Positions 26,108 through 35,976 of a stretch of 64,000 nucleotides of DNA are shown here, in pieces. Numbering within the stretch: position 1 is the stretch's first letter; every line of letters begins with the position of its first letter. The notes beneath the pieces are model-generated. The model searched no databases. It was not told where the DNA came from and saw only the letters and a list, made by a program, of their open reading frames with translations. The DNA is from Motiliproteus sp. SC1-56 (GTDB lineage Bacteria; Pseudomonadota; Gammaproteobacteria; Pseudomonadales; Balneatricaceae): assembly GCF_017309075.1 (NCBI RefSeq), contig NZ_JAEMGS010000010.1:1-64000 (forward strand). The letters are read 5' to 3'. The position numbers were made by a program, and so were the translations under genes.

Positions 26108-27658
26108 TTAACTGGCGGATGTGCCCGGATCGGGATGCCGTTCGCGAATGGCTATGAACGCATCAAGGTTGCGGGTAAACAGCTGAACCAGGTCCGGGTC
26201 AAAGACACTGCCGCTGCGCTCTTCAATGTATTTAACTACTTTTTCCATGGGCCAGGGCTCCTTGTAGCAACGGCGGGTACTGAGGGCGTCAAAGACGTCG
26301 GCGATCGTCGCGATACGCGCCCAAACCGGGATTTCGTCCCCCTGCAGTCCGTCCGGATAGCCTTTACCGTCCCACCGCTCGTGGTGATGGCGCGCAATGT
26401 CGGCCCCCGCATCCAGCAGCGGCAGACCGGACCCCGCAAGCATCCTATGGCCGAACGTGGCGTGTTTTTTCATCTGCTGCCACTCGTCGTGGGTAAGCTG
26501 GCCGGGCTTTTTTAGCACCGCGTCGGCGACCCCGATCTTACCCAGGTCATGGAGCGGGGAAGCGTCTTTGATCATCTGCGCCGCCTCCTCACCCAAGCCC
26601 GCCAACCGGGCCAGCTGCTCGCAGTAGAGCGCCACCCGCTTCACGTGGGAGCCGGTTTCCGGCGAGTGATTCTCCACCATGTCGCCCATTCGATAGACCA
26701 GCTCCTGCTGGGTACTGCGCAGCAGCTCGCTGAGATCGATGTTGTCCAGGGCAATGTTGAGGTTTTCGGTCAGCATGTTGATCAGGTGCTGGTCTAGGGT
26801 GGAAAGGGCCACCGGCCCCTCCAGGTAAAACATCACTACATGCTGTTGTCCGGCGCAGAAAATAGCGGCACGCTGATCTTCGAACTGGTTTTGCTGAGCC
26901 TGAATACTCGCTTCCAGCAGGCGCCTGACTGCCGGCTCCAGCTCTTCCAGGCGCACGAACTTGGTCTCACCGGCCGGCTGGCCGGGTAGAATCACCTCGA
27001 ACTCTCCATCCACCGGACAGAAGGCCTTGACCTGGTAGAGGTAGATCACGGTCTGATCCAGGTTCAGGAGGGCCGCGAGCTGCTCCAGGGTGGCGTCCAC
27101 GAACTGGGTCAGGGCGTGCTTCTCATAGATTCCGCGTGTGGCGCGAATCACCTTCTCTAGGCCGAGGCGGCTTTTGTGCAGGGTTTCGATGTCCCGGTAG
27201 GCCCGCAGGCACGCGATCATCAGGGTGTAGAGCTTCTGAGCAGATAGCTCGGTCTTGTCGCGGTAATCGTTGATATCGTAAGTGGCGATCACCTCCTGCT
27301 CCGGTGCTTGACCGGGCTGACCGGTACGCAGCACGATGCGTACATCCTGGTTCTTAAGCTCCTGCCGTATGTAGTGGACCAGATCAAGCCCCGCGCGATC
27401 GGACTCCATCACCACATCCAGCAGCAACACCGCGATATCCCGGTGCTCGTTGAGGATACCGCGGGCCTCGTCGGCACTGTAGGCGTGAAGCAGTTCCAGC
27501 GCCCGCTCGTCGTAAGTCATCGAGCCCAGGGCCAATTGCGTCACCCGGTGCACCGACTCCTCGTCGTCCACCACCAGCACCAGCCACGGTGGCTTTTCAA
27601 ACCGTTTATCAGCCGTGGCCGCGGGTTGCTCATCGGAAAACAGCAGTTCGTCACTCAT
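26108..27658 (-). CDS. HD-GYP response regulator with DUF3369 domain
   Basis: A 516-residue protein. A REC domain (about 25-150, VLVVDDEESVHRV…AVLLLDVVMESDRAG, phospho-acceptor Asp in LLLDVV) is followed by DUF3369 (about 170-320) and an HD-GYP domain (about 325-500). All catalytic signatures are intact: HDLGKIGV, HHHERWDGKGYPDGL and DVFDALST. HD-GYP proteins hydrolyse cyclic-di-GMP, so this is a likely phosphorylation-controlled phosphodiesterase linking a two-component signal to motility or attachment. No cognate kinase lies next to it; a chemoreceptor gene follows on the same strand about 240 bp downstream. Confidence 0.93.
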   Translation of the reverse strand: MSDELLFSDEQPAATADKRFEKPPWLVLVVDDEESVHRVTQLALGSMTYDERALELLHAYSADEARGILNEHRDIAVLLLDVVMESDRAGLDLVHYIRQELKNQDVRIVLRTGQPGQAPEQEVIATYDINDYRDKTELSAQKLYTLMIACLRAYRDIETLHKSRLGLEKVIRATRGIYEKHALTQFVDATLEQLAALLNLDQTVIYLYQVKAFCPVDGEFEVILPGQPAGETKFVRLEELEPAVRRLLEASIQAQQNQFEDQRAAIFCAGQQHVVMFYLEGPVALSTLDQHLINMLTENLNIALDNIDLSELLRSTQQELVYRMGDMVENHSPETGSHVKRVALYCEQLARLAGLGEEAAQMIKDASPLHDLGKIGVADAVLKKPGQLTHDEWQQMKKHATFGHRMLAGSGLPLLDAGADIARHHHERWDGKGYPDGLQGDEIPVWARIATIADVFDALSTRRCYKEPWPMEKVVKYIEERSGSVFDPDLVQLFTRNLDAFIAIRERHPDPGTSAS

Positions 27659-27883
27659 GGGCTTGGCAAGGGCTAAGGCCTTTTCCTTACATCAAAAAAT
27701 GAAGCTTTTTCAGCTTAGTATATCCTTGCCCCGAAGCGTTCCCCTGGGTAACCCGACACCCTGTATCCCATAACCGGGGCCATTCCCTCCTGCGCACACC
27801 TGCTCCGTGCAGGCGGGGAAGACAGCAGAGCGCAGTGACCGCGGCTAGACTTGTTCAGGTTCGTACCCGTGGAGACAGAATCG

Positions 27884-28717
27884 ATGTTAACCCGCAGGCG
27901 CCACCCGCCGGCACGGCTGATCAGGCCCCGGCGCAGCCCGCTCCCCTCGCCGGAGCCCAACAACCGCTTGCGCCTGCTCTCGTTCAACATCCAAGGGGGC
28001 ATTAACAGCAGCGGCTTTCACCACTACCTCACCCGCAGCTGGCAGCACCTGCTGCCCCACCCGCGCAAGCAGGATAGCCTTTCGCGTATCGCCCGGGTGG
28101 TGCGTGACTTCGACATGGTGGCCCTGCAAGAGGTGGACGGCGGCAGTTTCCGCAGCAGCTACGTCAACCAGGTCCGCTACCTGGCCGAAGCGGCACAATT
28201 TCCCTACTGGTACCAACAGCTCAACCGCAACCTGGGACGAGTTGCCCAACATAGCAACGGACTGCTGAGCCGGTTCCACCCCGAGATCATCGAGGATCAC
28301 CGCCTGCCGGGGCTGCTGCCCGGGCGCGGCGCCATTATCGTGCGCTTCGGCGCCAAGAAACCGCAACTGACCCTGGCCATGCTGCACCTTTCATTGGGCA
28401 GCCGCTCGCGCCTGCGCCAGCTGCAGTACGTGCGCGAGGTGATCGGTGACGAGGGAGAAGTGGTAGTCATGGGGGATCTGAATGTTCACCACGAACGGAT
28501 TACCCGGCTCTCGGCCCTGGAGGATATCGACCTGCGCTCTCCTGAAGGCCACTTCCCCACCTTCCCCAGTTGGCAGCCGGCGCAGTCCCTGGACCACATC
28601 CTGGTGTCATCCGGGATCAAGGTGCATCAGGCCCGGGTTCTGGACTTCGCCATTTCGGACCACCTGCCCATCGCCGTGGAGGTCGAGCTTCCGGCGCCCT
28701 TGATCAACCCTTCGTGA
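27884..28717 (+). CDS. endonuclease/exonuclease/phosphatase-family protein
   Basis: A 277-residue EEP-superfamily protein. The start at 27884 follows GGAG with 9-bp spacing; an extension from 27851 is unlikely. After a basic N-terminal 35 residues come LRLLSFNIQGG (metal site Asn), VALQEVDGG (metal-binding Glu), GDLNVHHERI (Asp/Asn pair) and the C-terminal SDHLPIAVEVEL (catalytic Asp-His). All core residues of the fold are present. Members cut phosphodiesters in nucleic acids, phospholipids or inositol phosphates; with no signal peptide and no informative neighbours the substrate is open. Confidence 0.87.
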   Translation: MLTRRRHPPARLIRPRRSPLPSPEPNNRLRLLSFNIQGGINSSGFHHYLTRSWQHLLPHPRKQDSLSRIARVVRDFDMVALQEVDGGSFRSSYVNQVRYLAEAAQFPYWYQQLNRNLGRVAQHSNGLLSRFHPEIIEDHRLPGLLPGRGAIIVRFGAKKPQLTLAMLHLSLGSRSRLRQLQYVREVIGDEGEVVVMGDLNVHHERITRLSALEDIDLRSPEGHFPTFPSWQPAQSLDHILVSSGIKVHQARVLDFAISDHLPIAVEVELPAPLINPS

Positions 28718-28756
28718 TCAACCCCCTGCAGCCCCTGATCCGCTCCCGGCAGTCCC

Positions 28757-29848
28757 TCAGCCGCCCCAGTCGCCGCGTCCGCTGAAATGAAAATCCAGAT
28801 CCCGACGCAGGGCATCGGGCAGGGTCGGGAGGCGTGAGCGGGGCAGCAGGAACGAGGCTAGGCTGAACAGGTCCTCAAACACCCGCGGCGGCTCCGGTCC
28901 GAGGCGCGTCGAGGCGGCACCGCTCAGGCCGTTATTGCAGCGCCCCAGCAAGCGCTTGATCATGAGCGTATTCTGGTAACGCCAGGTGCAGAGTCCCTCG
29001 TCCACCGCCACCAGCCGGTTGAGCACCCGGAAGGGCTGTTGCAGCACCGGCTCGTCCCGGTAAAGCTGAATAAACAGCGCCGCCAGCATCGCCTCCTGGC
29101 TGAAACGCACCTTGTTATCAGCCCGCAGTTGAGCGTAGCGAACCGAATCAAACAGGCCGTCGAAACGGGCAATGGTTTCGCTGAGCTCACGCACGTGCGC
29201 CCGCTGCTCAGCCGGTGACAGCCCGCCATCACCCTCCAACGCGCTCAGGTCATCGTTGAGCATCGCGGCGGTGGCTTTGAGGTAATCACGCCAGAAATCG
29301 TAATCCCCGTAGTGAAGAAAAGGCATGCGGGCCAGCCAGCTCTCCACCCCCGTAAAGAGGCTGTCCTGCCCCTCCAGGGACTTCAAGTGGTCGCGATCCG
29401 CCGGCTTGAGGGCTCGAAAAAAGGAACAGCTCTCCAGCAGGCCCGGGGCGGCGCGCCTCACACCCAGGCGCAGCTCGATTTCACGGAACTGAACACTCTG
29501 AAAGCCACGTGGCGAGGAGAGAACGTCGCGGAAATCGAGAAAGTCCAGGGGAGTCATGGTTTCCAAAACCCTGACCTGCTCCACCAGCAACCGCTCAATC
29601 GCGCTGATACGCTCCAGCCGGCTCTCCACCGTGCCCAGGGCGCGCTCCTGCAGCGCATCACTGTCAAACAGCCGCTGAATAGAATCCAGCTCGTGAAGGA
29701 TTTCCTTGAACCAGAGCTCGTAGGCCTGGTGCACGATGATAAACAGGGTTTCATCGTGAGCCTCGGGCCTGGCGGGTGCCTGGGCGCCGAGGATCTTCTC
29801 CAGTTGCAGATAAGCGCCGTAGTCGGTATCTGCGGGTATATTGCTCAT
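28757..29848 (-). CDS. tryptophan 2,3-dioxygenase-family protein lacking the heme histidine
   Basis: A 363-residue TDO homolog. The N-terminal distal-pocket half is very well conserved: YGAYLQLEKIL (10-20), HDETLFIIVHQAYELWFKE (31-49, distal His40) and GFQSVQFREIE (115-125, Arg122). In the C-terminal block the family's W-R-[YFW]-x-H motif reads WRYQN (289-293), so the proximal heme ligand His is Asn293 (codon at 28970-28972). The following GTGGSSG substrate loop is replaced by CNNGLSG. The protein is therefore unlikely to be an ordinary heme TDO. No kynurenine-pathway gene is nearby. It may be a divergent paralog with another function or a decaying gene, though the frame is intact. Confidence 0.85.
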   Translation of the reverse strand: MSNIPADTDYGAYLQLEKILGAQAPARPEAHDETLFIIVHQAYELWFKEILHELDSIQRLFDSDALQERALGTVESRLERISAIERLLVEQVRVLETMTPLDFLDFRDVLSSPRGFQSVQFREIELRLGVRRAAPGLLESCSFFRALKPADRDHLKSLEGQDSLFTGVESWLARMPFLHYGDYDFWRDYLKATAAMLNDDLSALEGDGGLSPAEQRAHVRELSETIARFDGLFDSVRYAQLRADNKVRFSQEAMLAALFIQLYRDEPVLQQPFRVLNRLVAVDEGLCTWRYQNTLMIKRLLGRCNNGLSGAASTRLGPEPPRVFEDLFSLASFLLPRSRLPTLPDALRRDLDFHFSGRGDWGG

Positions 29849-29936
29849 GGCCGGATCCAGTGACGTTGAAGGCGGGAAGCGAGGTCAGCAATCAGCCGAC
29901 AAACAGACCTACCTACAGTGTAGCCCCAGCCGCCGG

Positions 29937-32900
29937 CTACCCCTTCTGCATCTCAGGCGCCCCGGGGTGGGTTTCCCCGGCCCCGAACAGGCGCCTGAGG
30001 TCCTCCAGCACCAGGTAGTTGACCGGCACCACCAACAGGGTGATCAGGGTCGCGAACAGAATCCCGAAACCCAGCGAGACCGCCATGGGAATCAGGAACT
30101 GGGCCTGGGTGCTCTTCTCGAAAATCAACGGCATCAAGCCGGCAAAGGTGGTCAGGGAGGTGAGCAGGACCGGCCGAAAGCGCGCCGCCCCCGCCGCCCG
30201 CACCGCCGCCCCCAGGGCGACGCCCTGGCGTTTCTGACGGTTGATGTAATCAACCAGCACCAGGGAGTCGTTGACCACCACCCCGGTCAGGGCCAGCATG
30301 CCCATCAGGCTCATGATGGTCAGGTTCATCTCCATCAGCCAGTGGCCGAACACGGCCCCCACGAGGCCGAAGGGAATCACCGACATCACGATGAAGGGTT
30401 GGGCGTAGGAGCGGAAGGGGATTGCCAGCAGGCAGAACACCACGAAGAGCACGAACAACATGCCCCAGAACAGCCCGGAGAAGGAGTCCCGCTGCTCCTT
30501 GGCCTCCCCCTCGAAGCTGACCTGGATGCCCGGGTAGTCGGCCAGGCGATCGTCGAGGAACACCTGCAGGTCGCGCTTGATAAGGGTCAGGTCGGCCAGC
30601 TCCTTGTTGGCGTCAGCGCGGACATTGACGGTACGTTTGCGGTCGATGCGATAGATCGTGGCCGGACTGAGTTCGGGCCGCAGCTCCGCCACCTCGCGGA
30701 AAGGCACTTCGAGCCCCTCCGGGGTGCGGATCTTCATCCGTTCCAGGGTCTCCAGGGAGTAACGTTCGGCAGCAGGGTAGCGCACCAGCACCTTGACCTC
30801 GTCGCGCCCCCGCTGAATGCGCTGCACCTCGAATCCGAAGAAGGCCTGGCGTACCTGGCGCGCCAGGTCGATCAGGCTGACCCCCAGCAGCTCTGCCTCC
30901 GGGGTCAGGGCCAGTTGCAGCTCCTGCTTGCCGTTGGAAAGGCTGTCGCTGATGTCAAAGACATGGGGGTAGCCGGCCAGGCGCTGGCGCAGCTCTCCAG
31001 CCAGCTGGCGCAGGCGCTCGAGGTCATCGCCCCGCAGCTGGATGTCCAGGGGATCGCTGGAACGGCCGATCTCGGCCCGGTAGGTAATGCTCTGGGCCCC
31101 GGGCACGGCGCCGATCAGACGCCGCCACTCGCGCACCAGCTCGGAGCTGGTCACCTCCAGGGTGCGCAGTTCCGGCGCCACGATCTCGAACATCACCCGC
31201 CCGCGGTTGGCCGCGATGCCCTCGCCCGCCCCGGTGGTGGAGAGAATATGGGTGATGACACTCTCGCCGGTGCCCGGGTCCACGTACTTGGCCTGCAGTG
31301 CCTGGGCCGCTTCCGTGATGCGGCTGATCTGACGGTCAGTGACGGCGAAAGGGGTCCCCACCGGCATCTCCAGGGCAGCACGGGCCACCTCGCTCTGCAC
31401 CCGGGGAAAGAACACGAAGCGAGTCCAACCGCTGAGCACCGCGGCCAGCACCAGCAAAGCGACACCGAACACCGCCGCCAGGGCCAGGTAACGCCGCTCC
31501 AGCACCCGGTCCAGGAAGGGGCTGTAGAAGCCGGCAATAAATCGCTCCAGGCCGCGGGCGACACCCTGCTGAAAGCGGGAGAACACCCCGTAGTCACGCG
31601 GCGGCTTGAGGTGTCGCAGGTGAGCCGGCAGGATCAGTTTGGATTCGACCAGGGAGAACAGCAGCACCGGAATCACCACCAAGGGAATCTGCTCGAAGAT
31701 GGCGCCGCGGCGCCCTTCGATCAACAGCAGCGGAATAAAGGCCGCCACCGTGGTCAGCACGCCGAAGGTGACCGGCACCGCCACCTCCCGGGTTCCCTCG
31801 ATGGCGGCGCGCAGTCCCTCGCCATGGCGGCTGAAATGGCTGTAGACGTTCTCACCGGTGACGATGGCGTCGTCCACCACGATCCCCAGCACCAGGATAA
31901 AGGCGAACAGGCTGGCGATGTTGAGGGTCACCCCCAGCTCCGGCATCAGCAGAAAGCCGCCCATGAAGCTGATGGGAATGCCGACGCAGACCCAGAAGGC
32001 CACCGTCGGGCGCAGGAACAGTGTCAGCAGCAGCATGACCAGCAGTCCGCCCTGCAGGGCGCTGTTGGTAAGCGTGGTCAGGCGGGCCTTGACGATTTTC
32101 GAGCGGTCCCGCCAGTAACCCAACTGAACTCCCTCTGGCATCTCGTGGCGCGTGGCGTCGAGGTAGTCACGCACCGCCGCCGCCACCTCGATGGAGTTCT
32201 GGTTGCCCACCCGGTAGACCTCGATCCCCACTGCCGGCTGGCCGTCAAAACGCCGCTTGATCGGATCCTCGGCAAAACCGTCATCGATGTGGGCCAGGTC
32301 CCCCAGCTCGATACGCGAGCCGTCGGCCCGGGTCAGGATGGGAATGCGGCGAAACTCCTCGGCGCTGTAAGCCTGGCCCCGGGTCCGTACCAGAATGTCG
32401 GCGCCCCGGGTGCGGATATTGCCGGCGGAGAGGTCCAAAGAGCCCCGTCGTACCGCCTCGGCCACCTGGGCCAAGGTCAGGCCGTACTCCTGGAGCACCA
32501 GTTCCGGCACCTCGATGGCCAGCTCATAGCGTCGGGGCGCATCCAGGTAGACCTGGGTGACGCCGGGCAGGGCGGCAAGATCGTCGCGTACCCGCTCGGC
32601 GATCTGGCGCAGGGCCATGGGATCCCGCTCACCGTAGACCACGGCGCTGATCACCTCGCGACGGAACTCGGTGATGTTGACCACCGGCCGCTCGGCCTCC
32701 TCGGGAAAGCGGTTGATGGCATCCACCCGGCTCTTCACATCGTCCAGCAAGAAGCGGGTGTCGTAGCCCTTGGCCACCTCGATGTTGACCTGGGCCGCCC
32801 CTTCAGAGGAACGGGAGCTGATCTGCTCGATCCCCTCCAGGTCCTGGACCGCCTCCTCGATGCGGATGGTGATGCCCTCCTCCACCTCCGCCGGACTCGC

Positions 32901-33056
32901 GCCCGGGTAGCTCACGGTAACGTTGATCCGCTCCAGTTCGATGGTAGGAAACACCTCGAGGGGCGTTCGGTTCAGCAACGCATGGCCGCCGAGGGCGAGG
33001 ATCAGCACCATCAGCAGGTTGGCGGCAACCGGATTGCGGGCAAACCAGGCGATCAT
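29937..33056 (-). CDS. RND efflux pump inner-membrane permease
   Basis: A 1039-residue HAE/AcrB-class permease. TM1 (NPVAANLLMVLILALGG) is followed by a large periplasmic loop, TM2-6 with LFLRPTVAFWVCVGIPISF and the proton-relay segment ILGIVVDDAIVTGENV (Asp-Asp in TM4), a second periplasmic loop, and TM8-12 with LALTGVVVNDSLVLVDYIN. It would export small molecules by proton antiport. It is the third gene of an outer-membrane factor, adaptor, permease operon and its start overlaps the adaptor stop by 4 bp. The substrate is unknown; no regulator gene adjoins. Confidence 0.94.
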   Translation of the reverse strand: MIAWFARNPVAANLLMVLILALGGHALLNRTPLEVFPTIELERINVTVSYPGASPAEVEEGITIRIEEAVQDLEGIEQISSRSSEGAAQVNIEVAKGYDTRFLLDDVKSRVDAINRFPEEAERPVVNITEFRREVISAVVYGERDPMALRQIAERVRDDLAALPGVTQVYLDAPRRYELAIEVPELVLQEYGLTLAQVAEAVRRGSLDLSAGNIRTRGADILVRTRGQAYSAEEFRRIPILTRADGSRIELGDLAHIDDGFAEDPIKRRFDGQPAVGIEVYRVGNQNSIEVAAAVRDYLDATRHEMPEGVQLGYWRDRSKIVKARLTTLTNSALQGGLLVMLLLTLFLRPTVAFWVCVGIPISFMGGFLLMPELGVTLNIASLFAFILVLGIVVDDAIVTGENVYSHFSRHGEGLRAAIEGTREVAVPVTFGVLTTVAAFIPLLLIEGRRGAIFEQIPLVVIPVLLFSLVESKLILPAHLRHLKPPRDYGVFSRFQQGVARGLERFIAGFYSPFLDRVLERRYLALAAVFGVALLVLAAVLSGWTRFVFFPRVQSEVARAALEMPVGTPFAVTDRQISRITEAAQALQAKYVDPGTGESVITHILSTTGAGEGIAANRGRVMFEIVAPELRTLEVTSSELVREWRRLIGAVPGAQSITYRAEIGRSSDPLDIQLRGDDLERLRQLAGELRQRLAGYPHVFDISDSLSNGKQELQLALTPEAELLGVSLIDLARQVRQAFFGFEVQRIQRGRDEVKVLVRYPAAERYSLETLERMKIRTPEGLEVPFREVAELRPELSPATIYRIDRKRTVNVRADANKELADLTLIKRDLQVFLDDRLADYPGIQVSFEGEAKEQRDSFSGLFWGMLFVLFVVFCLLAIPFRSYAQPFIVMSVIPFGLVGAVFGHWLMEMNLTIMSLMGMLALTGVVVNDSLVLVDYINRQKRQGVALGAAVRAAGAARFRPVLLTSLTTFAGLMPLIFEKSTQAQFLIPMAVSLGFGILFATLITLLVVPVNYLVLEDLRRLFGAGETHPGAPEMQKG

Positions 33057-34300
33057 GAGCGGTCGCCACCGGCAGCGGGGGCAGATTTCACCCGCGCATC
33101 AGCGGGCGTCCCCCCGTCGCCCTTTTGAACGACCGGAGCGCCGTCCACGGTCGCCTCAACCCGTGTGCCCGCGGCCATGGCCCCCACCGGGGTCAGATTG
33201 AGCACTTCCCCGGCCTCGAGTCCACTGCTGATCACCACGTGATCGTTGTCGGTCCAGCGCGGGATTACTTGCCGCGAACGCAGGCGCCCGCCCTCAATCA
33301 GCATCACCTGGTTATCCTGGGTCAGCGTCTCGCGGGGCAACACGAACACGTCCTTGAGGCGTTCTCCCTGGATACGTGCCTTGACGAACTGGCCGACCTT
33401 CAGGGGCGGTTTGCCCTGGGGGTCGAGGCGATACGGATCATCCACCTGGGCCACCACGAAGAGCTGACGGCTCTGCGCATCAATGGCTCCCTCCACCCGC
33501 ACCACGCGCCCCTGCCAGAGGTAGGTGTCACTGCCCACCTGGGCTTCCAGGGTTACCGGCGGCAGAGCGCGACTGGTCACTTCACCACCCCGGTAACGCT
33601 CGGGCAAGCGAATGAACTCCAGCTGCCGGTTATTGAGGGGCAGGCGCACTTCGACGTAATCCACCGCGTAGATCTCGGCCAGAGTATTGCCGGCGGAAAC
33701 CACCTGGCCCAAACCCACCGCTTTAGACAACACCCGCCCGGCGTAGGGCGCGGTGATGCGGGTCCGCTCCAGGTCAAGACGGGCCCGGGTCAGGCGCGCC
33801 CGGGCGGAAGCAATGGCCGCCTCGGCGGCGGCCAATTGTGGCTTGCGCAAAACCAGCTCCCCGGCTTCTCCCTGGCCCAGTCGCTGCCAATCGCGACGGG
33901 CCTGCTCGGCCCGGGCCCGTTCCTCCTTGAGACGCAGTTCAGCCTGCACCAGCTCCGCCTCGGCCACCGCCACCTGGGCACGGTAATCCCGGTCGTCGAT
34001 GCGCAGCAGCTCGTCCCCGGCCTCGAAAAACGCCCCCTCGCGCAACTGCTCGGAGATCGCCACCACCTGACCGGAGACCTGGGCTACCAGGGGACCCTGG
34101 GTACGAGGCCGCACCACCCCGTAGGAGTCGAGCACCACCTGGAATTCCTCCGCCCGCAAGCGGGTCCCTTCCACCGTCATGGCAGCGGCCGGTGCGGCAC
34201 GCCCCCGTTTAGCCTCGGGCGGGTTTTGCAACAGCCAATACGCGCCACCGGCGCAGAGGGCCAGCACCAGCAGGGGAAGCAGACCCCGGCTCCATCGCAT
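33053..34300 (-). CDS. RND efflux periplasmic adaptor (membrane-fusion protein)
   Basis: A 415-residue HlyD/AcrA-type adaptor. An N-terminal membrane anchor (LLPLLVLALCAGGAYWLL) is followed by the lipoyl/barrel-sandwich segment (GPLVAQVSGQVVAISEQLREGAFFEAGDELLRID), an alpha-hairpin (AEAELVQAELRLKEERARAEQARRDW…), the second lipoyl half (RITAPYAGRVLSKAV) and beta-barrel domains. It links the permease to the outer-membrane channel. It overlaps the permease gene by 4 bp and lies 4 bp after the outer-membrane factor gene. Confidence 0.93.
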   Translation of the reverse strand: MRWSRGLLPLLVLALCAGGAYWLLQNPPEAKRGRAAPAAAMTVEGTRLRAEEFQVVLDSYGVVRPRTQGPLVAQVSGQVVAISEQLREGAFFEAGDELLRIDDRDYRAQVAVAEAELVQAELRLKEERARAEQARRDWQRLGQGEAGELVLRKPQLAAAEAAIASARARLTRARLDLERTRITAPYAGRVLSKAVGLGQVVSAGNTLAEIYAVDYVEVRLPLNNRQLEFIRLPERYRGGEVTSRALPPVTLEAQVGSDTYLWQGRVVRVEGAIDAQSRQLFVVAQVDDPYRLDPQGKPPLKVGQFVKARIQGERLKDVFVLPRETLTQDNQVMLIEGGRLRSRQVIPRWTDNDHVVISSGLEAGEVLNLTPVGAMAAGTRVEATVDGAPVVQKGDGGTPADARVKSAPAAGGDRS

Positions 34301-34304
34301 GGGA

Positions 34305-35732
34305 TTATCCTCGTGGTTGATCGCCGGCCCCGGCCGGCTCGGTGGATGCCCCGTTGGAGTCTTCTACGCTAATAAAGTCTCCGCCCAGGGCTAAATAAAG
34401 GTCGATTCGATTACGCCAACGCGCGGCCTGCGCCTGCAAAAAGGCGCTGCGGGCGTTAAACGCCCGGCGCTGTGCTTCAAGCACGGTAATAAAGTCCACC
34501 AACCCGGCTTGGTATTGCTCGACAGCCAGCTCCTCGGCGCGCTCCGATTCCAGCCGCGCATCGCTCAAGGCCTGCACCTGCAGCGCCAGCGCCGCCTCCT
34601 GCTGCAACGCTGACTCCACCTCGTTAAAGGCCTGCAGCAGGGTGTCCAGGTAATCGCCGACCCGCTGGTCGGCCCGGGCACGGGCCGCCGCTTCCAGCGC
34701 TTCCAGACGGTGACCGTCGTACAGCGGTTGGGTCAGCCCGGCCAGCAGGGACCAGACAACCTGGTCGGCGTCGAAAAGATCACCCAACTCCTCGCTACCG
34801 GCGCCAAGCCGCGCACTCAGCCGCAGGCTGGGAAAGCGGTCCTTGTAGCGGCGGGCCAGCTCGGCTTCATCCCGGGCCAGGCGCAGGTGGGCGCTGCGTA
34901 TATCGGGGCGGCGCTCAAGCAGGGCTGCCGGCAACCCGACCGGCACCGGGCCAGGAAAGGGGGGCAGTTCGGCGGCAACTGTCGGGGACGCCCCGGGGTA
35001 ACGGCCCAGGCGCTGGGCCAGGGTTCGCCGCGCATCGCCCAGCGCCTGCTCGCGCTGCGCCAGGCGACTGCGCTCGGCAGACAGGTTGGCCCGGGCCAGG
35101 TGGATATCGAGCGCGCTGATCAGACCACTGCGAAACCCTTCCTCCAGCACCTCGAGACTGTTCGCCAAATTGTCCACCAGTTGCCGGCTCAGGTCCCGTT
35201 GGCGCAGCGCCTCGGTGGCGGCGAACCAGTCCCTGGTCAGGTCAGCCACCAGGGTCTGGCGGGTACGGCGCATGGCCTGCTGCTCCGCCTCCGCGTCCAG
35301 TATCGCCGCACGGGCCGCGTCGGAAAGTTTGCCCCAGAGATCCAGCTCGTAGCCCAGGGTCAGCGCATAACTGTAGTCGTCCGCCGCACCGCCACCGGAA
35401 GAGCGTTTTGCGCGCCCGCCCTCGATACTCGCATCTAAAGCAGGCTTGAGCGGCGCACCCGCGACTTGAGCCTGGGCCAGAGCCTCGCTCAGGCGCGCCT
35501 CGGCGCGATGCAGATCGGGGTTGGCGGCCAGCGCCTCAATCACCAGTTCCCGCAGTTGTGGCGAAGCCACCCGTCGAAGCCAGGCGGTTTCCACAGCTCC
35601 TTCCGGCGCCGGCTGCTGCCAGCGCGGCGGTGGCGTGAATTCGGGCGCTAGCACCGGGCGCGCTGACCCGGGCAGACAACCGGTCAGCAAGAGAGCAAAG
35701 CTCAGCACGAAAAAAGCAGCGGGGCTGGGCAC
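34305..35732 (-). CDS. outer-membrane efflux lipoprotein (NodT/OprM family)
   Basis: A 475-residue TolC-class channel protein. The signal (FALLLTGC, Cys19) gives lipid anchoring. Two repeated OEP halves carry typical segments: ANPDLHRAEARLSEALAQAQVAGAP, YELDLWGKLSDAARAA, and RRPDIRSAHLRLARDEAELA near the centre. It should form the trimeric outer-membrane and periplasmic duct for the downstream adaptor and permease. It is the first gene of the operon, which is less common than adaptor-first order. Confidence 0.93.
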   Translation of the reverse strand: MPSPAAFFVLSFALLLTGCLPGSARPVLAPEFTPPPRWQQPAPEGAVETAWLRRVASPQLRELVIEALAANPDLHRAEARLSEALAQAQVAGAPLKPALDASIEGGRAKRSSGGGAADDYSYALTLGYELDLWGKLSDAARAAILDAEAEQQAMRRTRQTLVADLTRDWFAATEALRQRDLSRQLVDNLANSLEVLEEGFRSGLISALDIHLARANLSAERSRLAQREQALGDARRTLAQRLGRYPGASPTVAAELPPFPGPVPVGLPAALLERRPDIRSAHLRLARDEAELARRYKDRFPSLRLSARLGAGSEELGDLFDADQVVWSLLAGLTQPLYDGHRLEALEAAARARADQRVGDYLDTLLQAFNEVESALQQEAALALQVQALSDARLESERAEELAVEQYQAGLVDFITVLEAQRRAFNARSAFLQAQAARWRNRIDLYLALGGDFISVEDSNGASTEPAGAGDQPRG

Positions 35733-35856
35733 GGCTTAGGCGAACTCCCAATAGAACAAGGACTTCAATCTTACTGAGAGGCGGGCTTAAGTGCACCGTT
35801 CTTTTTCAAAGAACCACGGGGGCGGACGCACCCGTTCGACGGTCCGTGGGGAATGT

Positions 35857-35874
35857 GCCAGGTTAGTACCTGGC
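35857..35874. repeat. perfect 7-bp inverted repeat upstream of the efflux operon
   Basis: GCCAGGT and ACCTGGC flank a 4-base loop, in the 244-bp gap before the efflux operon and after the enoyl-CoA hydratase gene. It could be an operator for the pump or a weak hairpin; no T-run is present. No gene is seen in the gap. Confidence 0.35.
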
Positions 35875-35976
35875 TCGACCTGGGATGGGCCCGTGTCTCA
35901 AGCTGCATGCGGGAGAGACGGCGCTGCCCTCCCCCGCTTCGAGCCACCCCACGAACAGTCGAAGCGGCCTTTCCCC

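Noticed and set aside
28757-29848. Calling the gene an ordinary kynA/TDO of the kynurenine pathway
   Set aside because: The proximal heme histidine and the GTGGSSG loop are missing, and no kynurenine-pathway gene is nearby.
29841-33128. A 1095-codon open frame antisense to the RND permease
   Set aside because: It is a G+C-bias shadow: low-complexity His/Gln/Gly/Arg composition, no family match, and the opposite strand encodes a full-length, motif-complete permease.
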